A DNA stretch of 64,000 nt from Fibrobacterota bacterium. GTDB lineage: Bacteria > Fibrobacterota > Chitinivibrionia > Chitinivibrionales > Chitinispirillaceae. Below the pieces are notes generated by a model that saw only the letters and a list, made by a program, of their open reading frames with translations, was not told where the DNA came from and searched no databases. Each line of letters begins with the position of its first letter. Position 1 is the first letter of the stretch. A program made the position numbers and the translations under genes. The stretch spans positions 1 through 64,000 of the forward strand of contig JAEZKC010000097.1 in the NCBI GenBank assembly GCA_023436205.1, given 5' to 3'. Positions 42,665-52,600 of the stretch are shown here, piece after piece.

Positions 42665-45600
42665 CTATTCAGAGATCAGTTGGTTAAGCCTTTTTTTCAC
42701 CACCTGCACATTTTCGTTACGTCTTGTCGCATAATCCTTCAACTGTTCCCCATCTATTCTGCTGATTGCGAAGTATGAAGATTCGGGATGAGAAAAATAA
42801 TAGCCGCTCACGCTTGCCGCCGGAATCATCATACAGTTTTCTGTTAGCTGCATACCGATTTTTTCGGCACCCAGCAGCTTGAAAATCAGCTCTTTTTCCT
42901 TATGATCGGGGCAGGATGGATAACCGGGAGCGGGCCGTATGCCTCTATACTTTACTTTAAGCAAGTCTTCAGGAGACAGATCTTCCTCTGGTGCGTACCC
43001 CCAGAGTTTTGTTCTCACCTGTTCATGCAGTTTCTCAGCACCAGCCTCAGCAAGCCTGTCACAAAGGATTTTTACCATGATGGTTGCGTAGTCGTCACCA
43101 TCAAGTTCAGCAATGATGTCTTCCATGCCCAGACCTGCGGTAATCGCAAACATACCTAAAGTGTCCTTTACACCTGAAGCAGCAGGTGCAATGTAATCAG
43201 AAAGGGCCAGATAGTAGGGTGTTTTCTCCTTAAGCCTTTGCTGGCGCAGAAATGGAATGACGGCCATCTCCGTATGGTTCGAATTATCGGAAAACAAGAC
43301 CACTGAATCGGTTTCGGTGCTTGCCGCCGGGAAAAATCCGCATACTGCCCTGATACCAATCCTGTTTTCCAGGCGTTTTAGCATGGCCAGTGCATCAGAA
43401 TGCAGTTTGCGGGCCTGCTCGCCCTTTTCCGGGTCGTTCAATATTTCCGGATGCTTTCCTTTGAGTTCCCATGCCAGGAAAAAGAAGCTCCAGTCTATGT
43501 AGGGTACGATATCATTTACCTTGTATTCCAATGTTTTTACCCCGTAATAGGCCGGGCTGGGCGGGGTATATCCGTTCCAATCGACAACGAGGCGTTTACT
43601 GCGTGCTTCTTCAAGTGAAATCATGGGAAGAGCAGCCTTTTCGGCCATTTTCAAACGCTCTGCTTCATGCTTTTCCTCAAGCTTTGCAATAAAGTTGCCT
43701 CGCAATTGAGGGTTCATGAGCTGTCCTACAATCCCGGGGGCCAGGGAAGCATCCTTAACATATACTACCGGTCCCGCATATTCAGGTGCGATCTTCACCG
43801 CTGTATGGAGAGCCGATGTTGTTGCACCTCCGATAAGCAGAGGTATACTCATCTCCTGAAGCTGCATTTGTCCTGCAACATAAGCCATCTCCTCCAGTGA
43901 GGGAGTAATAAGTCCGCTTAATCCCACGATGTCTGCATTGATCTCCTTTGCTTTCTGCAGGATTTCATCTGCAGGTACCATCACTCCGCAATCGACTACT
44001 TCATAACCGTTACAGCGTAGTACCACTGCCACAATATTTTTTCCTATATCATGCACATCGCCTTTAACTGTGGCTATAACGATTTTACCTTTAGAGATAC
44101 TCTGCGCCTGTGACTCTTCAAGCAGAGGGGTAAGGATGGCTACCGCGTCTTTCATCACGCGGGCGCTTTTTACAACCTGGGGGAGAAACATTTTTCCCGC
44201 CCCGAAGAGTTCTCCTACCCTGTTCATGCCATCCATGAGGGGGCCTTCGATAACTTTGACCGGATCATTTCCGAGCATATCGAGGACTTCTTCAAGGTCT
44301 TGCTTGATAAATGAAGTGGTTCCCTTTATAAGAGAGAGTGTCAATCTTTCGTTTACAGGGTTTTCTCGCCAGGAGAGGTCCTCCATGCTGCGCTTTCCCG
44401 TATTCTGGATGCTGTCGGCCACTTCAAGAAGCCGTTCCGTTGCATCTTCGCGTCTGTTGAAAACAAGATCTTCGATCTTTTCTCTCATACCCGCTTCAAT
44501 CTGATCGTACGAAGGGATAACTCCTGCATTGACAATGCCCATATCAAGTCCGGCATTGATGGCATGATAAAGAAATACACTGTGAATCGATTCTCTGAGG
44601 GGATTATTGCCTCTGAAGGAGAAAGAGACATTTGATACACCGCCGCTGGTTCTGGCATAGGGCAGATTATCTTTTATCCATTTCACCGCATTGAAAAAGT
44701 CCACTGCATAATTCGCGTGCTCTTTCATTCCGGTGCCGATGGCGAAGATGTTGGGGTCAAAAATGATGTCTTCAGGCGGGAAATGCACCTTATTTATCAG
44801 AATTTCGTATGCCCTTTTACATATATTGATTTTTCTTTCGTAAGAATCAGCCTGTCCCTGTTCATCGAAGGCCATTATTACAGCTGCGCAGCCGAATTTT
44901 TTTACCTCTGATGCCCTCTTGATAAACTCCTCTTCACCCTCCTTGAGGCTGAGAGAGTTTACTATCCCTTTTCCTTGAAGACACTTTATTCCGTTTTGAA
45001 GCACAGTCCATTTAGAAGAGTCTACCATGAATGGTACCCGGGCCACTTCCGGGTCGGAGTGCAGGAGATTGATGAAGTTCTTCATCTCCTCTTCAGAGTC
45101 AAGGAGCGCTTCATCCAGATTGATATCGATTACCTGCGCTCCGTTGCGGACCTGCTGGTGTGCAATTTCCAGAGCATCGGTATAGGCTTTTTCCTGGATG
45201 AGCTTTTTAAATTTAGCTGAACCTGCGACATTGGTACGCTCGCCTATATTGACAAACAAGCTATCCTGATCGAGAATAAGCGGTTCGAGACCGGTAAAAA
45301 CGGTTGTTTTCTTGTCTTGCGGTAAAATTCGGGGAGGAATATCCTTTATCGCATCATGCATAGCCCTTATATGATCCGGGGTAGACCCGCAGCATCCGCC
45401 AACAATGTTCAGAAGACCTTCAGAAGCCATTCCCTTTACAATGGAAGCCATCAAATCGGGGGTGTGGTCATACTCGCCAAACGAGTTAGGCAATCCGGCG
45501 TTGGGGTAGAGGCTTAAAGGGAACGCCGACAGCTTGTTGAGAGTTCTTACATGCGGCATCAGTGCATCGGCTCCCAGTGCACAGTTGAATCCCACAGCAA

Positions 45601-46324
45601 GCGGCTGTACGTGGCGCACGGTGTAATAAAAGGCTTCTACAGTTTGCCCCGAGAGGATGCGGCCGCTGTTATCTGAAATGGTTCCGCTTATGATGACCGG
45701 AATAGTAAAACCAAGCTCATTTGTCAGGTTTTGGATGGCAACAAGAGCCGCCTTGGCGTTGAGGGTATCGAAAATGGTTTCCACAATGAGGATATCCGCG
45801 CCGCCCTCGATGAGTCCTGCGGCAGCTTCCTTATAGGCAGAGCTTACCTGATCGAAAGAAACCTCCCTGTAGCCTGGATCGGAGATATCTGGTGACATAG
45901 AGAGGGTCTTGTTTGTAGGTCCCATGCTTCCGGCCACAATGCGCGGATTCGCATCTGCTGAAGCGTACTCGTCGGCAGCTTCTCTCGCGATGGCTGCGGC
46001 TGACCTGTTTATTTCGTATGCCAGTTCAGAAGTGCCGTAATCGTTTTGAGAGATGGCGGTTGCATTGAAAGTGTTGGTGCTGATTATATCGGAGCCGGCT
46101 TCAAGGTACTGCTTGTGGATATCCTTTACAATGTTTGGCTGAGTAAGATTTACGATATCGTTGTTTCCCCGCAGTGGCTTGGAATGATTTCTGAATCGCT
46201 CACCTCTGAAATCATCTTCAGTCAGTTTTAGTTTCTGGATCATGGTGCCTTTGGGGCCATCCAGCATGACAATGCGCCTGGAGAGGATATCTCGCAGATA
46301 ATCTATTCTGTTTTCACGATTCAA
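42665..46324 (-). CDS. metH: cobalamin-dependent methionine synthase
   Basis: A 1219-residue protein that makes methionine from homocysteine and methyl-tetrahydrofolate. Order of domains: homocysteine/zinc (1-~325, GFNCALGADAL, GGCCGSTPDHI), pterin-binding (~350-610), B12-binding (~650-880, DVHDIGKNIVAVVLRCNGYE with the cobalt-ligand His) and the SAM activation domain (~890-1219, RGIRPAPGYPSCPDH). The start appears to be TTG 46324 with GGAG upstream. No B12 or SAM riboswitch is visible in the short upstream region. Length is normal. Confidence 0.96.
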   Translation of the reverse strand: MNRENRIDYLRDILSRRIVMLDGPKGTMIQKLKLTEDDFRGERFRNHSKPLRGNNDIVNLTQPNIVKDIHKQYLEAGSDIISTNTFNATAISQNDYGTSELAYEINRSAAAIAREAADEYASADANPRIVAGSMGPTNKTLSMSPDISDPGYREVSFDQVSSAYKEAAAGLIEGGADILIVETIFDTLNAKAALVAIQNLTNELGFTIPVIISGTISDNSGRILSGQTVEAFYYTVRHVQPLAVGFNCALGADALMPHVRTLNKLSAFPLSLYPNAGLPNSFGEYDHTPDLMASIVKGMASEGLLNIVGGCCGSTPDHIRAMHDAIKDIPPRILPQDKKTTVFTGLEPLILDQDSLFVNIGERTNVAGSAKFKKLIQEKAYTDALEIAHQQVRNGAQVIDINLDEALLDSEEEMKNFINLLHSDPEVARVPFMVDSSKWTVLQNGIKCLQGKGIVNSLSLKEGEEEFIKRASEVKKFGCAAVIMAFDEQGQADSYERKINICKRAYEILINKVHFPPEDIIFDPNIFAIGTGMKEHANYAVDFFNAVKWIKDNLPYARTSGGVSNVSFSFRGNNPLRESIHSVFLYHAINAGLDMGIVNAGVIPSYDQIEAGMREKIEDLVFNRREDATERLLEVADSIQNTGKRSMEDLSWRENPVNERLTLSLIKGTTSFIKQDLEEVLDMLGNDPVKVIEGPLMDGMNRVGELFGAGKMFLPQVVKSARVMKDAVAILTPLLEESQAQSISKGKIVIATVKGDVHDIGKNIVAVVLRCNGYEVVDCGVMVPADEILQKAKEINADIVGLSGLITPSLEEMAYVAGQMQLQEMSIPLLIGGATTSALHTAVKIAPEYAGPVVYVKDASLAPGIVGQLMNPQLRGNFIAKLEEKHEAERLKMAEKAALPMISLEEARSKRLVVDWNGYTPPSPAYYGVKTLEYKVNDIVPYIDWSFFFLAWELKGKHPEILNDPEKGEQARKLHSDALAMLKRLENRIGIRAVCGFFPAASTETDSVVLFSDNSNHTEMAVIPFLRQQRLKEKTPYYLALSDYIAPAASGVKDTLGMFAITAGLGMEDIIAELDGDDYATIMVKILCDRLAEAGAEKLHEQVRTKLWGYAPEEDLSPEDLLKVKYRGIRPAPGYPSCPDHKEKELIFKLLGAEKIGMQLTENCMMIPAASVSGYYFSHPESSYFAISRIDGEQLKDYATRRNENVQVVKKRLNQLISE

Positions 46325-46509
46325 GTATGTCTCCGTTGTTGTATCACCAATGCTTCGTTTAAAGATAAAATAATGATTGTGATTGCTAAGGGGTGCAGAT
46401 ACTGGTGGCGGGCAGCTAAATCTCTTTACTGCTATGAATTATCACATTATTTTCAGATTGTTCGCTTTAAACAAATCACTATCAATCAGAGCTTCGGAAA
46501 AGGGCTTAT

Positions 46510-47100
46510 ATGTTTGCAATGCTTAGGAGTATGGCATTCCTGGTTTTCTTTTTGGGTGGGGTAGTTTTCGCCGGAGGACCGGTTTCGAAGATCATCTATG
46601 CCAAGCCGCTATTTAAAATCGGCAATGCCTGGGAAGAAAAGGCTGCAAAAGTGTTGAGTGTGGAAATGCAGAATTATTCCATGAAGAAAAACAAGCCCTG
46701 GTTTCTTCTGGACTTTGAGCTTGACACAGCTTTGAACAGCTGGTATCAGAATGATTCAACAGGATTCATCCGCTCTGTTCCTCAGCAGTTTACTTCGGAT
46801 CTCAAGGGAGATATGCTTGTAGTGATTTACAGTCTTTCCGGTTCTGAAAAGGAGATAAAAAACCGGACCTTAACAACCATACATCACCGTAGCAATGGCA
46901 TGATAGATATACACACTGAGCCCAGGAATCTCGCCGGTGATTTGAACCAGTATGATACTCTTGTGTTTTCAGCTTCCATATTTGATAAAGAGGGCAATCT
47001 TGTTTACTCTTACCGAGGCCAGGAGAAAAGTCTTCTGAAAGCCGTAAAGAAGATATTTGATTTTCCTGATTTGATCCAGAATGATAAAAGAGTTAAATGA
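46510..47100 (+). CDS. secreted protein of unknown function
   Basis: A 196-residue protein with a signal peptide (MLRSMAFLVFFLGGVVFAGG). Mature part: KIIYAKPLFKIGNAWEEKAA, LDFELDTALNSWYQND and SASIFDKEGNLVYSYRGQEK. It resembles small DUF4136-like periplasmic proteins only loosely. A related tail occurs in the remnant at 23168. It is convergent with pbpC. Confidence 0.55.
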   Translation: MFAMLRSMAFLVFFLGGVVFAGGPVSKIIYAKPLFKIGNAWEEKAAKVLSVEMQNYSMKKNKPWFLLDFELDTALNSWYQNDSTGFIRSVPQQFTSDLKGDMLVVIYSLSGSEKEIKNRTLTTIHHRSNGMIDIHTEPRNLAGDLNQYDTLVFSASIFDKEGNLVYSYRGQEKSLLKAVKKIFDFPDLIQNDKRVK

Positions 47101-47217
47101 ACTATCTTGAAATTGTAGGGTATTACCGCGTTCGGCGCGTCTGACTCACTGATAAGGGCAATAAAGTTTCTGAATTGATATGTATTTCAGTTTTGCAGTC
47201 AAATACCAAATGAGAAA

Positions 47218-49620
47218 CTAGTCACTCAATACCGTGAATAGATGCCTGCGCTCCTCGCCGTTTTCATCCACTACAGTAACCAGATGTCTGCCTGCTCCCG
47301 CAACACATTCCATCTTATGAATTCCCAAGGTTGATCCAAGATAATCGGAATCCAGGTGCCAGAAGAGAGTTATGGATGGGTCCCGGTGGGCCGCTTGCAG
47401 AATTATTCTGCCCCGTTTTCCGTCGAGTTCAAGGGGAATGTACACATTGGTATTATGTGAGGGATAGATAAGTGATAATGAAGGGTTGTCACTTTTAGGT
47501 CCGGTAAGGCGACAGTCCTCACGAAAGGGCGGCAGCGTTCGGTACGTGGCATGTTTCTGCTTGTAATACCACTCCATCGATGGCGGAAGAACAAACCAGC
47601 TTACTGCTTTCATGGTACTTACCGAAGTGCATTCGCTGTTGACACGCCACTTCATGGTGGAATCGAGATGAACCAGCCGGCAGTAGCGGCAAGCCTCGGT
47701 TTCCAGTCCTGCTGCGGGGGCCATGATAGTGTCTGTTGAGGAGCAAAACTGGCCGGCCCGCAAGCCGCTGTGGTGACAGACTGCTATTTTACGCAGATAA
47801 TATTCCGGTTTGGTGAACCATCCTGAGGCGGGAACGGTGTTGAAAAGATCAAACAATATCGGAGCGGCGCAGGAGATACCTGTCAAGCCGGACCTGCCGT
47901 TGCCATCGGCGTTGCCCACCCAGACACCGATTACATATCCGGGAGTTATGCCCACCGCCCAGGCATCGCGGTGGCCGTAGCTGGTACCGGTTTTCCAGGC
48001 GATGCGTTTACCTGATGCAAATTCGAACCAGGCGCTTTCCTCTTCGGGGCGTACCACTTCCAGAAGAGCTTTTATGGTGAGATAGCATGCAGCCGGACCC
48101 AGTTGAATTGTGGATTGAGGCTTCATGACTGCGTTTACTTCTGCCTTGAGCGGGAAAAACGCGTTTCGCTCCCCCTTTTCAGCGAAACGGTTCAGAGTGC
48201 GGGCCATACCGGCGTACATACCGGTGATATCCCACAGGGTACCTTCGGCCCCACCCAGAATCAAAGACATTCCATAGTCATCGGGGGAGCGGGTCAAGGT
48301 GGTCATGCCCAGTTTCTTGAGTTTATCAGTAAACCTTTCCACTCCAAAGGTCCTTAGCATTCGTACCACGGGAACGTTTAATGATCTTGAGAGCGCCATT
48401 GAAGCGGGGACGGCCCCCTCGAAAGTGCGATTATAGTTTTGCGGAGCAAATCCTCCCATATGTGTGGGGATATCTGCAACCAGCTGGTCTGGAAGCAGCT
48501 CGCCATCTTCAAGCATTGCTGCATAAAGAAAGGGCTTGAGGATTGAACCGGTGGACCGCGGGGCGGTGATCACATCCACACTTCCGCCTCTTCGGGAGTT
48601 GGACTGCTCCACATTGCCCACATAGGCAAGCACTTCGCCGCTGTTAACATCTGCAACGACGGCCGCAGCATTGAAAATACTGTTGCCGGCCAGATTTCGG
48701 TGATGCCCCTTTACAATGGCAGTAGCCCTCTGTTGAAGACGCTTGTCAAGGGTGCAGATATAGGCGTGAGCGTTTTTGTCTGAAGCGTGTTCCTGTGCAA
48801 GACGCTGCAGAAGATGGGGTGCGAGGCGGGGGAGTGCGTGTGGTTTTTCCGGCAGCGGTTCCGCAAGCGATAGTTTTAAGGTGGCAGAATCGATCAGGCC
48901 TTCTGAACAGATCTCATGCAGCAGACGATCGCGGCGTCTAGCCAACGCCTCCCGGTTTCGACCGGGGTGGATAAGACCGGGGCTGTTTGGAAGCACTGCC
49001 AGAGTGGCACTCTGTGCCCAGGTAAGGTTCGATGCCTCACATCCGAAATATCGCCATGCTGCAGCCCTGAGCCCGACCACGTTTCCTCCCATGGGAGCCA
49101 GGGAAGCGTAACGGGCGAGAGTCGCTTTCTTTGAATGAACAACTGACTCTCTTACCGCAAGGGTGATCTCCAGAAGTTTTTGGGTGATTGTGCGCCGGTT
49201 TCCCGGGAGCGACAGGCGCATGAGTTGCATTGTGAGCGTGCTACCACCCTGCTCGAAGCGTTTCGCCCTGATATCAACGAAAAAAGCCCTGATCAGAGCG
49301 AAGGGATCAAACCCCGGGTGATAATAGAACCGTCGGTCTTCACACAATACCAGAGCAGTCGCGAATTTATAAGGAACTGTTGAATCGGGGGGGAATCGCC
49401 ACTGGCCATCGGAGGCCACCGAGGCCCCGAGAAGCTCACCATTGCGGTCGTAAAGTACAGTGGAGCAGGGGGGATTGTATGATACTCTGGCCAGACAAAG
49501 AAATGCCGCCGCGACAGCACCTATTGACAGGACTATTCGAACGCCTTTTTTATGAAGGAGGCGCTGCAGCGGTATGAAGACAACCGCAACAGCGCCGGTA
49601 AACTGCTTAAAGCTATACAA
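47218..49620 (-). CDS. pbpC: penicillin-binding protein 1C
   Basis: An 800-residue bifunctional peptidoglycan enzyme. One membrane helix (~residues 27-46), GT51 glycosyltransferase (VLCEDRRFYYHPGFD with E94, GGSTLTMQLMRLSL), transpeptidase with STGSILK (SxxK serine near residue 356), SLN motif and KTGTS (~541), then the BiPBP C-terminal domain. It polymerises and cross-links peptidoglycan in the periplasm. It starts 5 bases after the alpha-2-macroglobulin gene on the same strand, the pairing known from other Gram-negatives. Confidence 0.95.
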   Translation of the reverse strand: MYSFKQFTGAVAVVFIPLQRLLHKKGVRIVLSIGAVAAAFLCLARVSYNPPCSTVLYDRNGELLGASVASDGQWRFPPDSTVPYKFATALVLCEDRRFYYHPGFDPFALIRAFFVDIRAKRFEQGGSTLTMQLMRLSLPGNRRTITQKLLEITLAVRESVVHSKKATLARYASLAPMGGNVVGLRAAAWRYFGCEASNLTWAQSATLAVLPNSPGLIHPGRNREALARRRDRLLHEICSEGLIDSATLKLSLAEPLPEKPHALPRLAPHLLQRLAQEHASDKNAHAYICTLDKRLQQRATAIVKGHHRNLAGNSIFNAAAVVADVNSGEVLAYVGNVEQSNSRRGGSVDVITAPRSTGSILKPFLYAAMLEDGELLPDQLVADIPTHMGGFAPQNYNRTFEGAVPASMALSRSLNVPVVRMLRTFGVERFTDKLKKLGMTTLTRSPDDYGMSLILGGAEGTLWDITGMYAGMARTLNRFAEKGERNAFFPLKAEVNAVMKPQSTIQLGPAACYLTIKALLEVVRPEEESAWFEFASGKRIAWKTGTSYGHRDAWAVGITPGYVIGVWVGNADGNGRSGLTGISCAAPILFDLFNTVPASGWFTKPEYYLRKIAVCHHSGLRAGQFCSSTDTIMAPAAGLETEACRYCRLVHLDSTMKWRVNSECTSVSTMKAVSWFVLPPSMEWYYKQKHATYRTLPPFREDCRLTGPKSDNPSLSLIYPSHNTNVYIPLELDGKRGRIILQAAHRDPSITLFWHLDSDYLGSTLGIHKMECVAGAGRHLVTVVDENGEERRHLFTVLSD

Positions 49621-49625
49621 CTGAA

Positions 49626-52600
49626 TTATTCTCCGGGGGCAATGACCTCGATCCAGCTGCCTTTTACCATGCCATTGACTGCTGCATCATACATGAGCTC
49701 TGAATGTATTGGCGGTAGATAATACTTTCCTTCGTAGCTCGCATTGAGCAATACACGGAATGTTTTTGCCTCACCGGGCTTCAAGCTGAAATAAGTGTAA
49801 ACCCGATCGTCTCTAATGTCACGGTAGTCAAACGAAGATTCCTTGTTTCCGATTTCAGGGTCCATGCGTTCATTGTGGATCTCCCAGCCTGAAGGAAACA
49901 GGTGATTGAGAGCAACATTATCATAGGAACTTGTACCGGTGTTTTTCAAGGTAACTTTAGCCATGAAATCGGTTCCCTGCTCAAGCATTTCCGGATTAAT
50001 CTCCTGCTCCTCGCTTACATCCATGTATTTGACAGAGACACCCAGTCTGTTTGATGCATCTTTTTCCGTTCCCACCTCCGGAACGCCCGATAGAATGTAG
50101 CGTACCCATAATTTCAGAGACCCGGTGTTGTTTACTTCCACGGTGGGGTGGATATTGTTTTCCGGGTTGAGGATTGTCTGATGCAACGGCATCTTGCTTG
50201 AGACCTTTTGCTCTTTACCGTTGAAGTTTACTGTATATTTCATTTCGGCTCCGCTGTGTACTTTACCGGTGTAGCGCGCCATTGCCACCAGAGCATAGGC
50301 AGTGGTTTGCGTGCTCATCCATTCATTGGTGGCCAGTTCATTGGCTATACCTTCAGCAAGCCCCCTGGATTTTTCAGGCATGTTGAGCAGCGTGAGCGCT
50401 TCGAGGATCATTGCTCTGTCACGCAGGTCTGATCCGAAAGTACTTCCCGGTGTTGCATAATTCAGCCCTGTTAGCGGAGCCGATTTCACAAGCTCTCTTC
50501 CCGCTTCGGGCTGTCCCGCCAACGCGTAAGCCGCAGCTAACTGCCATTTCGCGGTGGATGTAAGCTTTTCGGTTTCCTTGAGGCGGTTCATGGCTGAGAG
50601 TTCCGGGGATTGGGCAAGTGCAAGCAGATAGAGCCTGTAGGCCTGGGTCAGATCTGACTGCTCGGAACCTGCAGTATAGGAGTAAGCTCTGGAACGCTGA
50701 TACTTTTTCCACTGGTCAATGATTGCAACCGGTACGGTATACCCGGCCAGACCAGCCTCCAGCAGAAAATGTCCGGCATAGTTTGAAGCCCATTCATCGC
50801 TGGAACCGTTTCCGGGCCAGTAGCTGAAGCCACCGTCGGAAGTTTGGAACATTCTTAAACGATCAATGCCTGCCTTTACGTTTTTCTCCACTTTCTGCTG
50901 CTGGGCGGTGGAGAGTTCCATCAGTTTGTTAAGGTAAACCTGAGGGAATACCGATGACGTTGTCTGTTCGACACATCCATGCGGATACTGCATCAGATAC
51001 TCAAGGCGTTTGCCAAGGTTAAGGGGCGGCATACGGGAAACTTCAACGGTCACCAGGTTGGTTCCAGCAACTCCGGGCATATCAAGAACCTTTTTATTGC
51101 GTTTGCCCGGTTCAAGTATATCATCAACAGATTTGACCACCCGTTGCATAGGTGACCTCACATCGAGTTCGATCGTCTGCTCAGCTTTCTCTTTTCCGCT
51201 GGTTGCAGTTATGGTGACATTTGCAACTCCGGTTCCTTCGAGGGCTTTCATATCGAAAGTGACGATCTCATCGCCGGGCTGTTTGAAGGTGATCTGCTGA
51301 TTGCGTTCACTTTCAACTGCCAGTGGACCGCTCACCTGCACCGATACCTTTACATTCTTAATATCCTTTTCCATGGCGAAAACGGAAACGGGCAGTTTTA
51401 CGCTTTCGGATGGCCCTAAAACTCGAGGCAGGGTACCTAATATCATGAGCGGCTTTCTCACGAATGCCTGCTTTTCAGCACAGCCGAATGCCCTCTGGTT
51501 TCCACCGACCACCATAATGCGCACTGATCCCACATATTGCGGCATGTCGATGGTGTGCACTGTTGTCTGGCCCCGCTCAAGGGTCATCGGTCCGATAAAT
51601 CGCACCATGGGCGGGAACCGGTTCGCTTTGTTTTTCCCCTTTGCCGAGGCTTCATCATCACCACCGATGGCAAGCATCTTCTCCAGAGTTCCTCCGTAAG
51701 CACCGGCGACATAGGAGTAGAGGTCCCAGGTCTTTACACCCAGCGCTTCTCTTTTATAGAATTCATTCCAGGGATTTGGCGTCTTGAAACGGGTGAGATC
51801 GAGCAGACCCTCATCCACAATAGCCAGTGTATACCCCATCTCAGTACCATTCTGTTCCTTGACAGTTATCTTTGCCTGACCTCCGGGTGTGAGTACCGCC
51901 GGGGCTTCAACAAGGGGCTTCAGTCTGGTGTTTGGATCGACCACACTGATGGGGATTACTCCATAGAGTCTGATGGGTAAATCATTAGTTGTCTGCAGAT
52001 GGGGCTGCAGCAGTGATACAAACGCGAAAACGTTGGGAGCCATGGAGGGCTGAGCGGTGAATTCATAGCGGGTCTGCTCGCCGTTGGCTTCAAACCAGCT
52101 GGTTGAGACTATTCCGCTTCCGGATTCCAGTGAAACCAGACCGTTGCCTCTTTTAGGCGTGGGGATGGTGAGCTGTATTGTCTCTCCCACGTTGTACTCG
52201 CTCTTGTCGGAAGCAAAGGTGTGCGCAGTTGCACCCGGACCACCGGCATCCTTCTGCTGTCTTCCGGCCCACCCCGGCCAGTCGATGTATTTGATTGCAC
52301 CTGTGCAGTGCCCGCCCTCGGGGTCAATTACCCGAATAAGGTAGCGGCCCCATTCCGGATAGTTGAGTCTTAGTGTCCAGGTGCCCTGACCGTTGGTCAA
52401 TTTGACGGTATCGGTCTGCATGGCAGAATATGAGGTTCCTGATTCATAATCTGCAAGAGATTCTCTACCTTTTTCCCACCACCAGCGCCATTGAATTTTG
52501 TAAAACTGCACTATGACCGACTTGACCGGGGCAGCTTTGCCCTTTGCGTCCACTGCCACAATGCGAATGGTGTGGTTGGTATCAGTAAGGAGCATTCCCC

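Noticed and set aside
46325..46509. Possible B12 or SAM riboswitch upstream of metH
   Set aside because: The stretch is too short and lacks the conserved core of either class.
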